A stretch of DNA of 64,000 nucleotides, taken from Butyrivibrio sp. (lineage in GTDB: Bacteria > Bacillota > Clostridia > Lachnospirales > Lachnospiraceae). The notes under the pieces are model-generated. The model did not search any database. It was not told the DNA's origin and saw only the letters and a list, made by a program, of their open reading frames with translations. Below, one piece after another: positions 41,911 through 50,866 of this stretch. Each line of letters begins with the position of its first letter. Within the stretch, counting starts at the first letter, position 1. The stretch is from contig SVGC01000017.1 in assembly GCA_015056495.1 (NCBI GenBank), positions 1-64,000 on the forward strand. The letters are read 5' to 3'. A program made the position numbers and the translations under genes.

Positions 41911-42435
41911 ATGAAACATTATCTTTTTCCTGATGCAACAGCATCATCTGCTTATGATATTCCATATGAAAAGTTATACGAGATGGGCTATAGAGGCATC
42001 ATCTATGATATAGACAACACACTGGTACCTCACGGGGCACCGGCTGATAAGCGTGCGATAGAGCATTTTGAGAGACTTAGGGCTATTGGCTTTAAGGCTG
42101 TTCTTTTATCAAATAATAAGGAGCCAAGAGTTAAGAGCTTTAACGACCAGGTTGGAGCTATGTATATCTATAAGGCCGGCAAACCTTCAGTTAAGGGTTA
42201 TCAGAAGGCTATGGATATGATGGGAACTGATACTTCCAACACTTTTTTTGTAGGAGATCAGTTATTTACTGATGTCTGGGGCGCCAAGAGGTGCGGCATC
42301 AGGTCATACCTGGTAAAACAGATTGATAAGAAAGAAGAGATACAGATCATCTTAAAGAGACGTCTTGAGTGGGTGGTTTTGATTTTTTACAGATTACATG
42401 TGAAAAAAAGAGGTCAAGAATGGCCACTTTTATGA
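41911..42435 (+). CDS. yqeG: HAD-IIIA phosphatase, YqeG family
   Basis: ATG 41,911 is the likely start, with GGGG about 10 bases upstream. The 174-residue protein has the HAD nucleophile motif YDIDNTLVPHG (32-42), LLSNNKEPRV (about 70-79, motif II) and FVGDQLFTDVWGAKRCG (about 112-128, motif IV). YqeG-type enzymes are mitochondrial PGP-like phosphatases of uncertain substrate in bacteria. It is usually encoded before aroE in Firmicutes, as here. Confidence 0.92.
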   Translation: MKHYLFPDATASSAYDIPYEKLYEMGYRGIIYDIDNTLVPHGAPADKRAIEHFERLRAIGFKAVLLSNNKEPRVKSFNDQVGAMYIYKAGKPSVKGYQKAMDMMGTDTSNTFFVGDQLFTDVWGAKRCGIRSYLVKQIDKKEEIQIILKRRLEWVVLIFYRLHVKKRGQEWPLL

Positions 42436-42518
42436 AAAGTCTTTCATTTTCTTTAGATTTATTATACACTATGATGTATTAACGTATTAAATTATTGTAA
42501 TTTGGAGGCAAGATAGGT

Positions 42519-43388
42519 ATGGAAAAGAGAATTTCAGGTCACACAGGATTATTGGCGCTTATTGGTTCGCCGGTAGGACATTCAGGTTCACCTGCAATGT
42601 ATAATTATAGTTTTGAAAAACTGGGAATTGATTATGCCTATGTTGCTTTTGATGTAAAGGAAGCTGATGTGCCAAAGACTCTTGAGGCAATGAAGCTTTT
42701 TAATATGCGTGGCATGAACGTTACAATGCCTGATAAGATTGCGGCAGCGAAGTGCGTAGATGAGCTCTCACCAGCAGCCAGGATCATTGGTGCTGTTAAT
42801 ACGATTGTCAATGATAACGGTAAGCTCACAGGATATATTACTGATGGTGAAGGCTTTGTAGCCAATCTGAAGGATAATGGCGTAGATATCAAGGGTAAAA
42901 AGATGGTTGTCTGCGGCGGTGGCGGTGCAGCAACTGCAATTCAGGTTCAGTGTGCTCTTGATGGAGCTACTGAGATCAAGATTTTTAATAAGAACGATTC
43001 ATTTTTCCCTAGAACAGTTGAAACTGCTAAGAAGATCACCGAAGCAGCACCTCAGTGTGCCGTTTCAGTTCATGATATTGATGATGAACAGGCTTTTAAT
43101 GCAGCTATCAGAGAATGCGATATATTTGTAAACGGCACTATTGTTGGCATGAAGCCTATGGAAGATGTGAGCATCGTTAAGGATCCTTCTGTTTTCAGAC
43201 CAGGGCTTGTGGTATGCGATGTGGTTTACAATCCAGAAGAGACCAAGATGCTTAAGGAAGCTAAGGCTGCAGGATGCACTACAATTGGCGGTAAGGGAAT
43301 GCTGTTATGGCAGGGCGTTGCTGCATTCAAGCTTTATACAGGTCAGGATATGCCTGTAGAAGAAGTTAAAGAAAAATATTTTTCGTGA
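42519..43388 (+). CDS. aroE: Shikimate dehydrogenase AroE
   Basis: The 289-residue enzyme reduces 3-dehydroshikimate to shikimate with NADPH. IGSPVGHSGSPAMYN (12-26) is the substrate site, GMNVTMPDKIAA (about 66-77) with the catalytic lysine, GAVNTIV (about 95-101) and KMVVCGGGGAATAIQ (about 129-143) the NADPH site. It heads an aroE-aroD-aroK operon. Genes are 15 and 3 bases apart. Confidence 0.96.
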   Translation: MEKRISGHTGLLALIGSPVGHSGSPAMYNYSFEKLGIDYAYVAFDVKEADVPKTLEAMKLFNMRGMNVTMPDKIAAAKCVDELSPAARIIGAVNTIVNDNGKLTGYITDGEGFVANLKDNGVDIKGKKMVVCGGGGAATAIQVQCALDGATEIKIFNKNDSFFPRTVETAKKITEAAPQCAVSVHDIDDEQAFNAAIRECDIFVNGTIVGMKPMEDVSIVKDPSVFRPGLVVCDVVYNPEETKMLKEAKAAGCTTIGGKGMLLWQGVAAFKLYTGQDMPVEEVKEKYFS

Positions 43389-43403
43389 TCGTGGGAGCGT
43401 AGT

Positions 43404-44177
43404 ATGGCGGGTGTCGTTGAAATACGTGGAGTAAAGCTTGGGGAAGGAATCCCTAAGATATGTGTACCTCTTATTGCTGCGGGGATGGAGGATGTTGCCG
43501 GAGCCTGTGAAGGTATACTTGGAGTCTGCTTTGATCTTGTGGAATGGAGAGCAGATCATTTTGAAGGGATTTTTGACCGTGAGAGCGTTAAGGTTGCTCT
43601 TGGTATCATAAGAGAAAAACTGGGTAACAGACCACTTTTATTTACATTCAGAACTGCAGAGGAAGGCGGAGAAAAGTCAATTTCTGCTACAGAATATGCG
43701 GGGCTTTTGAAGTTCGTATGCAGTCTTGGACTGGTGGATCTTGTTGACGTTGAGATATTTAGAGGAGACGATCTGGTATCAGATATCATTTCTTTTGCCC
43801 ACAGCCAGAATGTCAGGGTCATAGCCTCTAATCATGATTTTCAGAAAACTCCTGCTAAGGAAGACATAATTGAGAGACTTAAAAAGATGCAGGATATGGA
43901 TGCGGATATTACTAAGATTGCTGTAATGCCGCAAAATAGAGGGGATGTACTCACTCTTTTGTCTGCAACAGAAGAAATGAAGCGCTTGTATGCAGACAGA
44001 CCGCTGGTAACTATGTCCATGGCGGGTGATGGACTTATCAGCAGACTTGCAGGAGAAGTGTTTGGCTCTGATATGACCTTTGGTATCGGCGACAAGGCTT
44101 CTGCACCGGGACAGATCGAGACTGACAAGCTAAAGACTGTACTGGATATCATTCATTTGGGAATGAAGGGAGTTTGA
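43404..44177 (+). CDS. aroD: 3-Dehydroquinate dehydratase, type I
   Basis: The 257-residue enzyme dehydrates 3-dehydroquinate to 3-dehydroshikimate through a Schiff base. FDLVEWRADHF (about 43-53) binds substrate, VIASNHDFQKTPA (about 137-149) carries the catalytic His, and ITKIAVMPQN (about 168-177) the Schiff-base lysine. TIM barrel of normal length. GGGAG precedes the ATG. Confidence 0.96.
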   Translation: MAGVVEIRGVKLGEGIPKICVPLIAAGMEDVAGACEGILGVCFDLVEWRADHFEGIFDRESVKVALGIIREKLGNRPLLFTFRTAEEGGEKSISATEYAGLLKFVCSLGLVDLVDVEIFRGDDLVSDIISFAHSQNVRVIASNHDFQKTPAKEDIIERLKKMQDMDADITKIAVMPQNRGDVLTLLSATEEMKRLYADRPLVTMSMAGDGLISRLAGEVFGSDMTFGIGDKASAPGQIETDKLKTVLDIIHLGMKGV

Positions 44178-44180
44178 TTT

Positions 44181-44696
44181 ATGAAGAAGTTTGATTTTAA
44201 CATATATCTTATAGGTTTCATGGGTGCCGGAAAGAGCACTATTGCCAAGGCCCTGCAGTCCAAGCTTGATATGGATGTTGTTGAGATGGATCAGATGATT
44301 GTTGACGAGCAGGGTATGGCTATCACTGATATTTTTGAAAAATATGGTGAAGATCATTTTAGGGATATCGAGACTGAGACTCTGAAAAAACTGAAGAAAA
44401 AGGGCAGTACTATTGTATCCTGTGGTGGCGGCATCGTTGTAAGAGATGAAAATGCAGGTCTTATGAAAGAGGATGGCAAGGTGATATTCCTCACAGCCAG
44501 ACCTGAGACTATTCTGGACAGGGTAAAGGATAGCACTGACAGACCAATTCTTAATGGCAATATGAATGTAGAATTTATCAAAGGTCTGATGGCCAAAAGA
44601 AAAGACAAGTACATGGCAGTTGCTGATCATCAGGTGGCTACTGATGGTAAAAACAGCGATGAGATCAGTGATGAGATCATTGGATTATTGTCTTGA
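44181..44696 (+). CDS. aroK: Shikimate kinase AroK
   Basis: The 171-residue kinase phosphorylates shikimate. GFMGAGKSTIAKAL (12-25) is the P-loop, EMDQMIVDEQGMAITDIF (about 35-52) the shikimate site and SCGGGIVVRDEN (about 86-97) the conserved glycine loop. It ends the aro operon. Confidence 0.96.
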   Translation: MKKFDFNIYLIGFMGAGKSTIAKALQSKLDMDVVEMDQMIVDEQGMAITDIFEKYGEDHFRDIETETLKKLKKKGSTIVSCGGGIVVRDENAGLMKEDGKVIFLTARPETILDRVKDSTDRPILNGNMNVEFIKGLMAKRKDKYMAVADHQVATDGKNSDEISDEIIGLLS

Positions 44697-44834
44697 TCGA
44701 GTTTTAAAATATACTTTTTTTATGAGTTTTTATGGTCATTTAATGATTGCTTGATAAAAAGTGCTTGAAAAATAAGCCGCTATAGTATAAACTAAGTTAG
44801 TTGTTTGATGTAAATTTAATTTGGAGGATTTTTT

Positions 44835-45392
44835 ATGATTTCTGCAAGTGATTTCAGAAATGGTATGACTATCGAGATTGATGGCAATGTATGCCAGATT
44901 ATCGAATTCCAGCATGTTAAGCCTGGTAAGGGCGCTGCTTTCGTTAGAACAAAGCTGAAGGATATTATCAATGGTGGTGTAAAGGAAACAACTTTCAGAC
45001 CAACAGAGAAGTTCCCAGCTGCACGTATTGATAGAAAAGATATGCAGTATCTCTACAATGACGGTGAACTTTACAACTTTATGGATACAGAGACATACGA
45101 GCAGATCGCTATTGCTCCAGACGTTCTTGGTGATTCTATGAAGTTCGTTAAGGAAGAAGAGATGGTTAAGGTTATGTCTTATAATGGCAGCGTATTCGCT
45201 GTTGAGCCTCCTATCTCAGTTGAACTCGTTATCACAGAGACAGAGCCTGGTTTCAAGGGCGATACAGCTACAGGTGCTACAAAGCCAGCTATCGTTGAGA
45301 CAGGTGCTCAGGTTATGGTTCCTCTGTTCATTGAGCAGGGTGAGAAGATTAAGATCGATACAAGAACAGGCGAATATACAAGCCGTGCTTAA
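44835..45392 (+). CDS. efp: Elongation factor P
   Basis: The 185-residue protein rescues ribosomes stalled at proline runs. [16 protein letters not shown] (27-42) includes Lys32 at the position that is modified in other bacteria; the tail [20 protein letters not shown] (about 125-144) and the final GEYTSRA are typical. TTGGAGG lies upstream of the ATG. It is monocistronic. Confidence 0.97.
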   Translation: MISASDFRNGMTIEIDGNVCQIIEFQHVKPGKGAAFVRTKLKDIINGGVKETTFRPTEKFPAARIDRKDMQYLYNDGELYNFMDTETYEQIAIAPDVLGDSMKFVKEEEMVKVMSYNGSVFAVEPPISVELVITETEPGFKGDTATGATKPAIVETGAQVMVPLFIEQGEKIKIDTRTGEYTSRA

Positions 45393-45421
45393 TCGTTAAC
45401 CGCATATTATTTGAATCTTGT

Positions 45422-45459
45422 AAGGCAATAAGGATAGAAATATCTTTGTTGCCTTTTTT
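45422..45459 (+). terminator. Terminator of efp
   Basis: AAGGCAA (45,422-45,428) pairs with TTGCCTT (45,449-45,455), with an inner GGATA/TATCT pair, followed by TTTTG. Confidence 0.85.
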
Positions 45460-45592
45460 GTTGTCCAAAAAAGAAAAGTGGCCTAAATTAGCATATCAGC
45501 ACAGCAGAAAATATGTAAAAAATCTGAAATAAATTTAAGATTTTCTTTTGTATTTTATTAATTTAATTTTTAGTAAGGAGTTTTATTATTAG

Positions 45593-46486
45593 ATGGATTT
45601 AAATAGTTTTTTAGAAGTTGTAAAGGATAATATGCAGTATTTAGTGGGTGATGAGGCCGAGGTTGAGATCAAGGAGATCAGCAAGAACAATGGCAAGCTC
45701 TTCCACAGCATTACAGTTCATGATAAGAAGAGTAATTGTGCTCCATCAATGTATCTCGATGAAATGTTTGAGAATTACAAGAGAGGAATGAGCATCGAAG
45801 AGATAATGGAGACTCTTAGAAAGCTCTATTCTAATAGTCGTATCGATGGCAATATTGATATGTCTTTTTTCACTGACTATGAGAGGGTCTCTGAAAAAGT
45901 TGTTATCAAGCTCATCAATTATGACAAGAATGTGCAGCTCCTTGAGAGCGTGCCGCATCGCAGATATGAAGATCTTGCAATCTGCTATTACTGCGAGATC
46001 TCTGATTCGAGGCTTGGAGACGGTCATATTCTGATCAAAAATGAGCATATCAAAACCTGGGGAGTAGACGAGGAGAGACTTTACGAGGATGCTATGAGAA
46101 ATTCTCCAAGACTGAATCCTGTGTCTGTCAATTCTCTTATGGATACTGTTGCGGAGCTTAGCGGAGTAGACGATATTGGCATTGAGGATGACCTGGGCAT
46201 ATTGGTAGTGACTAATGAAAAGAAAGTTCTTGGTGCTGCAACAATCCTGTACCCTGGCGTATTGCAGGATATTTCAGACAGACTACAGTCAGACCTGTTC
46301 ATCATTCCTTCATCCGTCCATGAGGTGCTGGTAATGCCTACTAATCTTGGCTATGATCCAGATGAGATCAGTAAACTGAAAAATATCGTAGAATGCGTAA
46401 ATTCTGAGTCAGTAGCTGAAGTGGATCTTTTGTCCTACAATATCTATCTGTATGACAGAATAACAGGTAAAATTATCCAGAAATAA
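45593..46486 (+). CDS. DUF5688 family protein
   Basis: A 297-residue cytoplasmic protein of a family frequent in Lachnospiraceae. Features: YLDEMFENYKRGMSIEEIME (about 43-62), LLESVPHRRYEDLAICYYCE (about 106-125) and IPSSVHEVLVMP (about 237-248). The function is unknown; it occurs in several copies per genome in rumen clostridia. AAGGAG is found before the ATG. It is not in an operon with efp. Confidence 0.85.
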   Translation: MDLNSFLEVVKDNMQYLVGDEAEVEIKEISKNNGKLFHSITVHDKKSNCAPSMYLDEMFENYKRGMSIEEIMETLRKLYSNSRIDGNIDMSFFTDYERVSEKVVIKLINYDKNVQLLESVPHRRYEDLAICYYCEISDSRLGDGHILIKNEHIKTWGVDEERLYEDAMRNSPRLNPVSVNSLMDTVAELSGVDDIGIEDDLGILVVTNEKKVLGAATILYPGVLQDISDRLQSDLFIIPSSVHEVLVMPTNLGYDPDEISKLKNIVECVNSESVAEVDLLSYNIYLYDRITGKIIQK

Positions 46487-46628
46487 TGTAAGTCTGTTTT
46501 TTAATCATGCAATATAGATGTAATGTGGTTTTAAGCTAATTTTTGTAGACATAGGCATACATTTTTGATAGAATATTTCAGTGCGTAATAAAATTGTAAC
46601 ATTTTTGATTTATATGTGCTGAGATATT

Positions 46629-46700
46629 GCACCCGTAGTCTAATGGATAGAACGGAGGCCTCCGACGCCTTTAATGCAGGTTCGATTCCTGTCGGGTGCA
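46629..46700 (+). tRNA. tRNA-Arg, anticodon CCG
   Basis: 72 bases fold as a tRNA: acceptor GCACCCG/CGGGTGC with discriminator A, anticodon stem GAGGC/GCCTT, loop CTCCGAC with anticodon CCG (reads CGG), T stem GCAGG/CCTGT with loop TTCGATT. The D stem GTCT/GAAC has one C-A mismatch. CCA is not encoded. Confidence 0.93.
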
Positions 46701-46803
46701 CTCTTCGTAATGAAGATTACGCCAGGCTGCATAGGCTTTACAGCTGGTGGCAAAAAGATATCGGATTATCCGATGAAAAAAGTATTACAAGGAAGAGATG
46801 GTA

Positions 46804-48120
46804 ATGAGAAACAATAAGAAAAATGATCCTAATAAATTTAGAGATGAAAAACATAATATATTGGAACTTATAGTTGATAACAAAAAACTTGTTATGCCTA
46901 TCATATTGGTTATTGCAGTTGTGATCACTATTGTCATCGCTGTCAGAGCTAATAAGAAGGTAACTGAAGAGACACAATCTGTTCAGGATCTGTCAGCAGC
47001 TGCAGCTTCTTCCACATATGAAGTACCTGAGGTTGATCTTGAACTTAATGCTTATGCAGATGTAAACGAGCTGATAACTAAATATTTCCAGGCAAATGCA
47101 GATGGTGATGTTGATACGATTTCATCAATCTATGCAGGCCTTGATGAGACTACCAAGATCAAGATTCAGGAAGTTTCAAATTATATAGAAAGCTATCCAA
47201 CAATTGATGTTTATACAAAGCCGGGTCCTGTTGATGGATCATATGTAGTATATGCTTATACTCAGGTTAAGTTAAATGATTATGAGCAGACAATCCCTGG
47301 TATGGAAACAATGTATGTATGTACAAACGAAGAAGGTTCATTGTATATCAACGGTGATGTAGTAGATGACAATGTAATGGACTACATCATGGAGATATCT
47401 CTTCAGGATGACGTAGTAGACCTTAACAATAAGGTTGCTGCTGAGTACAATGATATGATTTCAAATGATACAGAGCTTGCAACACTTTTGTCTGATATCA
47501 AGTCAAATGTAGAAGTATCTGTAGGTGAGACTCTTGCAGCCAGTGCTTCTTCTGAGTCATCAGAGGAAACAGATGAAAGCGAAGCTGCTGCATCAGAAGC
47601 AAGCAGTGAAGAGACTACTGAGCCTGATACAACAACTGTTACTACAAGAGTTCTTAAGGCAACAGAGGTTGTTAATGTAAGAAGCTCAGACAGCACTACT
47701 GCAGAAGTACTTGGAAAAACAGCTATTGGAGATGAATATACAGAGCTTGAAAGCCTTGCTAATGGATGGAGTAAGATCGAATACAACGGTTCAACAGCTT
47801 ATGTAAAGACAGAGTTCTTTGAAGTAGTATCTGAGACAACTGAAGAAGTTACAACTGAAACAGAAACAGAGACAACTGAAGAGGAAACAACCGAAGAGAC
47901 AACAGAAGAAACAACAGCCAACACTTCAACAAAGACCGGAAAGATGCAGGTAACAGAGACTGTAAGACTTCGTAAGTCAGAAAGCACAGATGCAGAAGTG
48001 CTTACAACAATTTACAAGGGATCAACTGTTAATGTTATCGAACAATATGCTAACGGCTGGGCAAAAGTAGAGTATGATTCTAAAACCGGTTATATCAAAG
48101 CTGAATTCCTTGACCAGTAA
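46804..48120 (+). CDS. Membrane-anchored protein with two SH3 domains
   Basis: ATG 46,804 has AAGGAAGAG at good distance; ATG 46,798 is too close. The 438-residue protein has a short charged head, one membrane helix (about 29-49) and an extracellular part. The first domain (about 75-230) resembles NTF2/DUF-like folds. Two SH3b domains follow (about 285-345 and 380-438: VVNVRSSDSTTAEVLG, VRLRKSESTDAEVLTT), separated by a Thr/Glu-rich linker. SH3b domains bind peptidoglycan, so it probably acts at the cell wall. Confidence 0.85.
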   Translation: MRNNKKNDPNKFRDEKHNILELIVDNKKLVMPIILVIAVVITIVIAVRANKKVTEETQSVQDLSAAAASSTYEVPEVDLELNAYADVNELITKYFQANADGDVDTISSIYAGLDETTKIKIQEVSNYIESYPTIDVYTKPGPVDGSYVVYAYTQVKLNDYEQTIPGMETMYVCTNEEGSLYINGDVVDDNVMDYIMEISLQDDVVDLNNKVAAEYNDMISNDTELATLLSDIKSNVEVSVGETLAASASSESSEETDESEAAASEASSEETTEPDTTTVTTRVLKATEVVNVRSSDSTTAEVLGKTAIGDEYTELESLANGWSKIEYNGSTAYVKTEFFEVVSETTEEVTTETETETTEEETTEETTEETTANTSTKTGKMQVTETVRLRKSESTDAEVLTTIYKGSTVNVIEQYANGWAKVEYDSKTGYIKAEFLDQ

Positions 48121-48161
48121 TTTTGTGGTAAAATAATAATAGAATATATGATCAATAGACA

Positions 48162-48186
48162 GAAATCCGCACTAGTTGCGGATTTC
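48162..48186 (+). terminator. Terminator-like hairpin
   Basis: GAAATCCGCA (48,162-48,171) and TGCGGATTTC (48,177-48,186) with a 5-base loop. No long T run follows, so it may only slow transcription into the oxidoreductase gene. Confidence 0.55.
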
Positions 48187-48213
48187 GTGCAATATAATGA
48201 ATTGGAGGCTCTT

Positions 48214-49338
48214 ATGATCGGTGATTTTAGAATTGGAATAATGGGAACTGGTGCAATAGCTTCTACAATGGCAAAGACTATAAAAGGCACTAAAGGTGTT
48301 ACTAACTATGCAGTGGGTTCCAGAGATATCAGTAGAGCACAAGCTTTTGCCAAGGATAATGGTGTCAAAAAGGCTTATGGATCTTATGAGGAATTAGTTA
48401 ACGATCCTAAGGTTAATTTGATCTATGTAGCAACACCACATTCAGAACATTTTGATAATGTTAAACTGGCTATTTCTGCCGGTAAGCCTGTTTTATGTGA
48501 AAAGGCATTCATGCTTAATGAACAGCAGGCTAGTATGATCTTTAAATATGCTGATGAAAAGGGTGTATTTGTGTCTGAAGCAATGTGGACCAGATTTATG
48601 CCTCTTAGGACCAAGTTGGATGAGATACTTGCAAGCCATGTAATAGGTGATCCAACAATGCTGACAGCTAACCTTAGCTACAACATTGCCTGGAAACAGC
48701 GTATACAGGATCCTTCACTGGGAGGCGGAGCACTGCTTGATCTTGGAGTATATTGCCTTAACTTTGCTTCTATGGTATTTGGTAATGATGTTTCAGATAT
48801 TTCATCTATCTGCACATATAATGCTAATGGAATGGATATGCAGGATAGTATTACTCTGAGATATCCTACAGGTCAGATGGCAGTTCTCAATGCTTCTGTA
48901 GGCAGTGCAAGTGATAGAAGAGGTGTCATCTACGGAACTAAGGGTTATATAGTAGTTGATAACATCAATAATTATGAGAGTATAACTGTTTACGATGCTG
49001 ATCACAACAAAATCGGTTTCTACAAGAGACCAAAGCAGGTAACAGGTTATGAATATGAGGTTATTTCCAGCGTTAAGGCTATAAAAGAAGGCTGGAAGGA
49101 ATGTCCTGAGATGCCACATTCAGAGTCACTTAAGATCATGAATATGATGGACTTTATAAGAAAGAATCTCGGTATTTCATTCCCTGGAGAACCAAAGAGT
49201 TCTTTTGAAAACATTGGAAAAGGTAATATTACTGATGTAGCTTCTAGTGATGCAAGCACTGATCCTGCTGAAACAGTAAGTGAAGCAACGCAGGAAGAAA
49301 CCCAGGAAAGGCAGACTGAAAATGAGCAGACGCAGTAA
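48214..49338 (+). CDS. Gfo/Idh/MocA-family oxidoreductase
   Basis: Start ATG 48,214 follows TTGGAGG; an ATG at 48,148 lies before the hairpin. The 374-residue enzyme has an N-terminal Rossmann fold (IGIMGTGAIASTMAKTIKG, about 7-25), VATPHSEHF (about 73-81), LCEKAFMLN (about 97-105) with the catalytic Lys, and GGGALLDLGVYCL (about 170-182). It oxidises or reduces a sugar with NAD(P). The last 35 residues are a Glu/Thr/Gln-rich tail that is unusual for the family. Its end overlaps the next gene by 17 bases. Confidence 0.93.
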   Translation: MIGDFRIGIMGTGAIASTMAKTIKGTKGVTNYAVGSRDISRAQAFAKDNGVKKAYGSYEELVNDPKVNLIYVATPHSEHFDNVKLAISAGKPVLCEKAFMLNEQQASMIFKYADEKGVFVSEAMWTRFMPLRTKLDEILASHVIGDPTMLTANLSYNIAWKQRIQDPSLGGGALLDLGVYCLNFASMVFGNDVSDISSICTYNANGMDMQDSITLRYPTGQMAVLNASVGSASDRRGVIYGTKGYIVVDNINNYESITVYDADHNKIGFYKRPKQVTGYEYEVISSVKAIKEGWKECPEMPHSESLKIMNMMDFIRKNLGISFPGEPKSSFENIGKGNITDVASSDASTDPAETVSEATQEETQERQTENEQTQ

Positions 49339-49756
49339 AAAGAAAACATCTGTAGGAGGCATTTTTGCCAAGACTTTATTACTTGTTATTGCAGTAGGCA
49401 TTGTTTTTCTTGGAATTAAGTACTATACTATGTCAAATAGTGAAAGTGGTGTAAGCGTTACACAGACTATAAACAGAAAGATAACCAAGAAAGCTGTTGA
49501 TGAGATAGTTTCACAGGCTACTGATGGAGAATATTCTCTTTCTGAAATAGAAGAGAATATGGATGAACAGGATCAGGAGACTCTGGATAATATTATTGAT
49601 AAATACGCTGATAACGGAATGATCACTGATGCTATAGAGACACTTACAGATAATGGTGGCGATGTTACAGAGACTGTTGATGAGTTAAAAGAAAAGATAG
49701 ACTCAAGTGACATCGAGACACTTATGGAGCTGTACGAAAAGTATGGTAATAATTGA
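49322..49756 (+). CDS. Small membrane-anchored protein
   Basis: Start ATG 49,322 lies inside the end of the oxidoreductase gene, with GGAAAGG upstream. The 144-residue protein begins MSRRSKKKTSVGG, has one membrane helix (about 14-34) and an acidic extracellular or cytoplasmic helical part (about 50-144, EIVSQATDGEYSLSEIEENM). No family was recognised. The overlap implies coupled translation with the oxidoreductase. Confidence 0.6.
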   Translation: MSRRSKKKTSVGGIFAKTLLLVIAVGIVFLGIKYYTMSNSESGVSVTQTINRKITKKAVDEIVSQATDGEYSLSEIEENMDEQDQETLDNIIDKYADNGMITDAIETLTDNGGDVTETVDELKEKIDSSDIETLMELYEKYGNN

Positions 49757-49783
49757 GAGATTGATTGAGGGGCGTTTGAACGC

Positions 49784-50470
49784 ATGAAAGAATATTTTTT
49801 ACTCTTGTTTATGGGAGTAACTATTGTTTTGATTTTTTGTACTTTGATAATAGGCAGGATTCATGATCCGCTTGTGAAATACGCACAGAGATTATTGAAT
49901 GTAGCTATTTTAGCTGTTATGGCCAGAGCAGTAGCCACTATGACAGCTTCAGAATTAACAGCCAGTATTGCATTTAGCATATTTTTTGCATGTATTGACT
50001 GGATATTACTTTTGCTGATAGATTTTTGCTTTATTTATACTAATAGTAAAAAAGAGAACTTGTGGTATCACATATTGAGTGCTTTTGTAGCATTTGATTC
50101 TGTAACAATGTTGTCCAATAATCTTACCGGCAGGGTGTTTGACTGTTATCCGGTGATCACTGCAGGCGGGGATTTCTATTATCGCACAGGCCAGACACCG
50201 TTATTTATACTGCATCTGATCCTATGTTATGCCATGATAGTATTTATTCTTTATCTGCTGATAAAGACCACAGTGAAATCTGCCAAGGTATATAAAGCCA
50301 AGTATTATCCAATAATGCTGTGCCTTATTGTGATAGTTGTCTGGAATGGCATATACATGTTTTTTGAGAGAAAAATAGATACTTCTGTAATTGGGTATGC
50401 AGTGCTTGGAGTAGTACTAAGTTATTTTGCGCTGGTTTATGATCCAAAGGATGTAACTCATAATCAGTAA
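49784..50470 (+). CDS. Seven-helix membrane protein resembling a histidine-kinase sensor region
   Basis: The 228-residue protein has about seven membrane helices (5-24, 37-53, 60-85, 93-109, 137-157, 170-190, 199-216). Arrangement and the end LSYFALVYDPKD resemble the 7TM sensor that precedes histidine kinase or GGDEF domains. Here the protein stops right after the sensor with DVTHNQ, and no output domain follows in any frame. It may signal through a partner or be a truncated receptor. Confidence 0.55.
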   Translation: MKEYFLLLFMGVTIVLIFCTLIIGRIHDPLVKYAQRLLNVAILAVMARAVATMTASELTASIAFSIFFACIDWILLLLIDFCFIYTNSKKENLWYHILSAFVAFDSVTMLSNNLTGRVFDCYPVITAGGDFYYRTGQTPLFILHLILCYAMIVFILYLLIKTTVKSAKVYKAKYYPIMLCLIVIVVWNGIYMFFERKIDTSVIGYAVLGVVLSYFALVYDPKDVTHNQ

Positions 50471-50496
50471 AGTAGCAAAAAATACAGATTTTTTAT

Positions 50497-50536
50497 AGCG
50501 TAGAGACCGAAAATATCGGTTTTCTACGCTTTTTTG
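50497..50536 (+). terminator. Terminator before the sugar locus
   Basis: AGCGTAGA (50,497-50,504) pairs with TCTACGCT (50,523-50,530), with an inner CCGA/TCGG pair, followed by TTTTTTG. Confidence 0.88.
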
Positions 50537-50537
50537 A

Positions 50538-50629
50538 TGCGCAAAAAACGCAATACAAGCTATTTTGCGCAAAAAATGAAAACTTTAAATTGCGGCACCG
50601 ATTCCGAAACGCAACAGTGGTGCGCAAAA
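50538..50629. promoter_or_regulatory. Upstream cluster of GCGCAAAA operator-like motifs
   Basis: TGCGCAAAAAA (50,538), the perfect palindrome TTTTGCGCAAAA (50,563-50,574) and TGCGCAAAAA (50,621) lie within 90 bases. Palindromes centred on GC/CG are typical of LacI-family sites, and the locus encodes a LacI regulator. The 50,471-50,866 stretch has no gene: it holds the terminator, these motifs, a cre-like site, a promoter and a further operator pair. Confidence 0.65.
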
Positions 50630-50687
50630 AGCAAGGAAACCGATTTCTTATGCATAAATAGTGGCTCACAAAGAAAATATTTTTTGT

Positions 50688-50702
50688 TTGGAAACGTTAC
50701 CG
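50688..50702 (+). promoter_or_regulatory. Cre-like site
   Basis: TTGGAAACGTTACCG fits the catabolite-response consensus WTGNAANCGNWNNCW at all but the last base. It lies 75 bases before the -35 box of the sugar operon, so CcpA-type control is plausible. Confidence 0.6.
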
Positions 50703-50776
50703 ACAAACCGCGAAAAATCGGCATCCTTATGCAAATTGCACAAATAGAAAGCGCTATTATCATCAAAATGTATAGA

Positions 50777-50805
50777 TTGACAACAAATACCAATGATAAT
50801 AAACT
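50777..50805 (+). promoter_or_regulatory. Promoter of the sugar-transport operon
   Basis: TTGACA (50,777-50,782), 17 bases, TAAACT (50,800-50,805). Perfect -35 and a fair -10 box, 62 bases before the binding-protein gene. Confidence 0.65.
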
Positions 50806-50821
50806 GTAATCAGTAAGTTGA

Positions 50822-50844
50822 TTGCGCACAAAAGTTGCGCAAAA
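50822..50844. promoter_or_regulatory. Promoter-proximal operator pair
   Basis: TTGCGCA (50,822-50,828) and TTGCGCAA (50,835-50,842) are 13 bases apart, just downstream of the -10 box, where bound repressor would block initiation. Confidence 0.65.
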
Positions 50845-50866
50845 CGATAATATGGAGGGATGAAAC

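Noticed and set aside
50534..50809. 91-residue open frame on the plus strand before the binding-protein gene
   Set aside because: It runs through the operator motifs, cre-like site and promoter, has no ribosome site, and its composition (many Lys, Asn, Cys) does not look like a protein.
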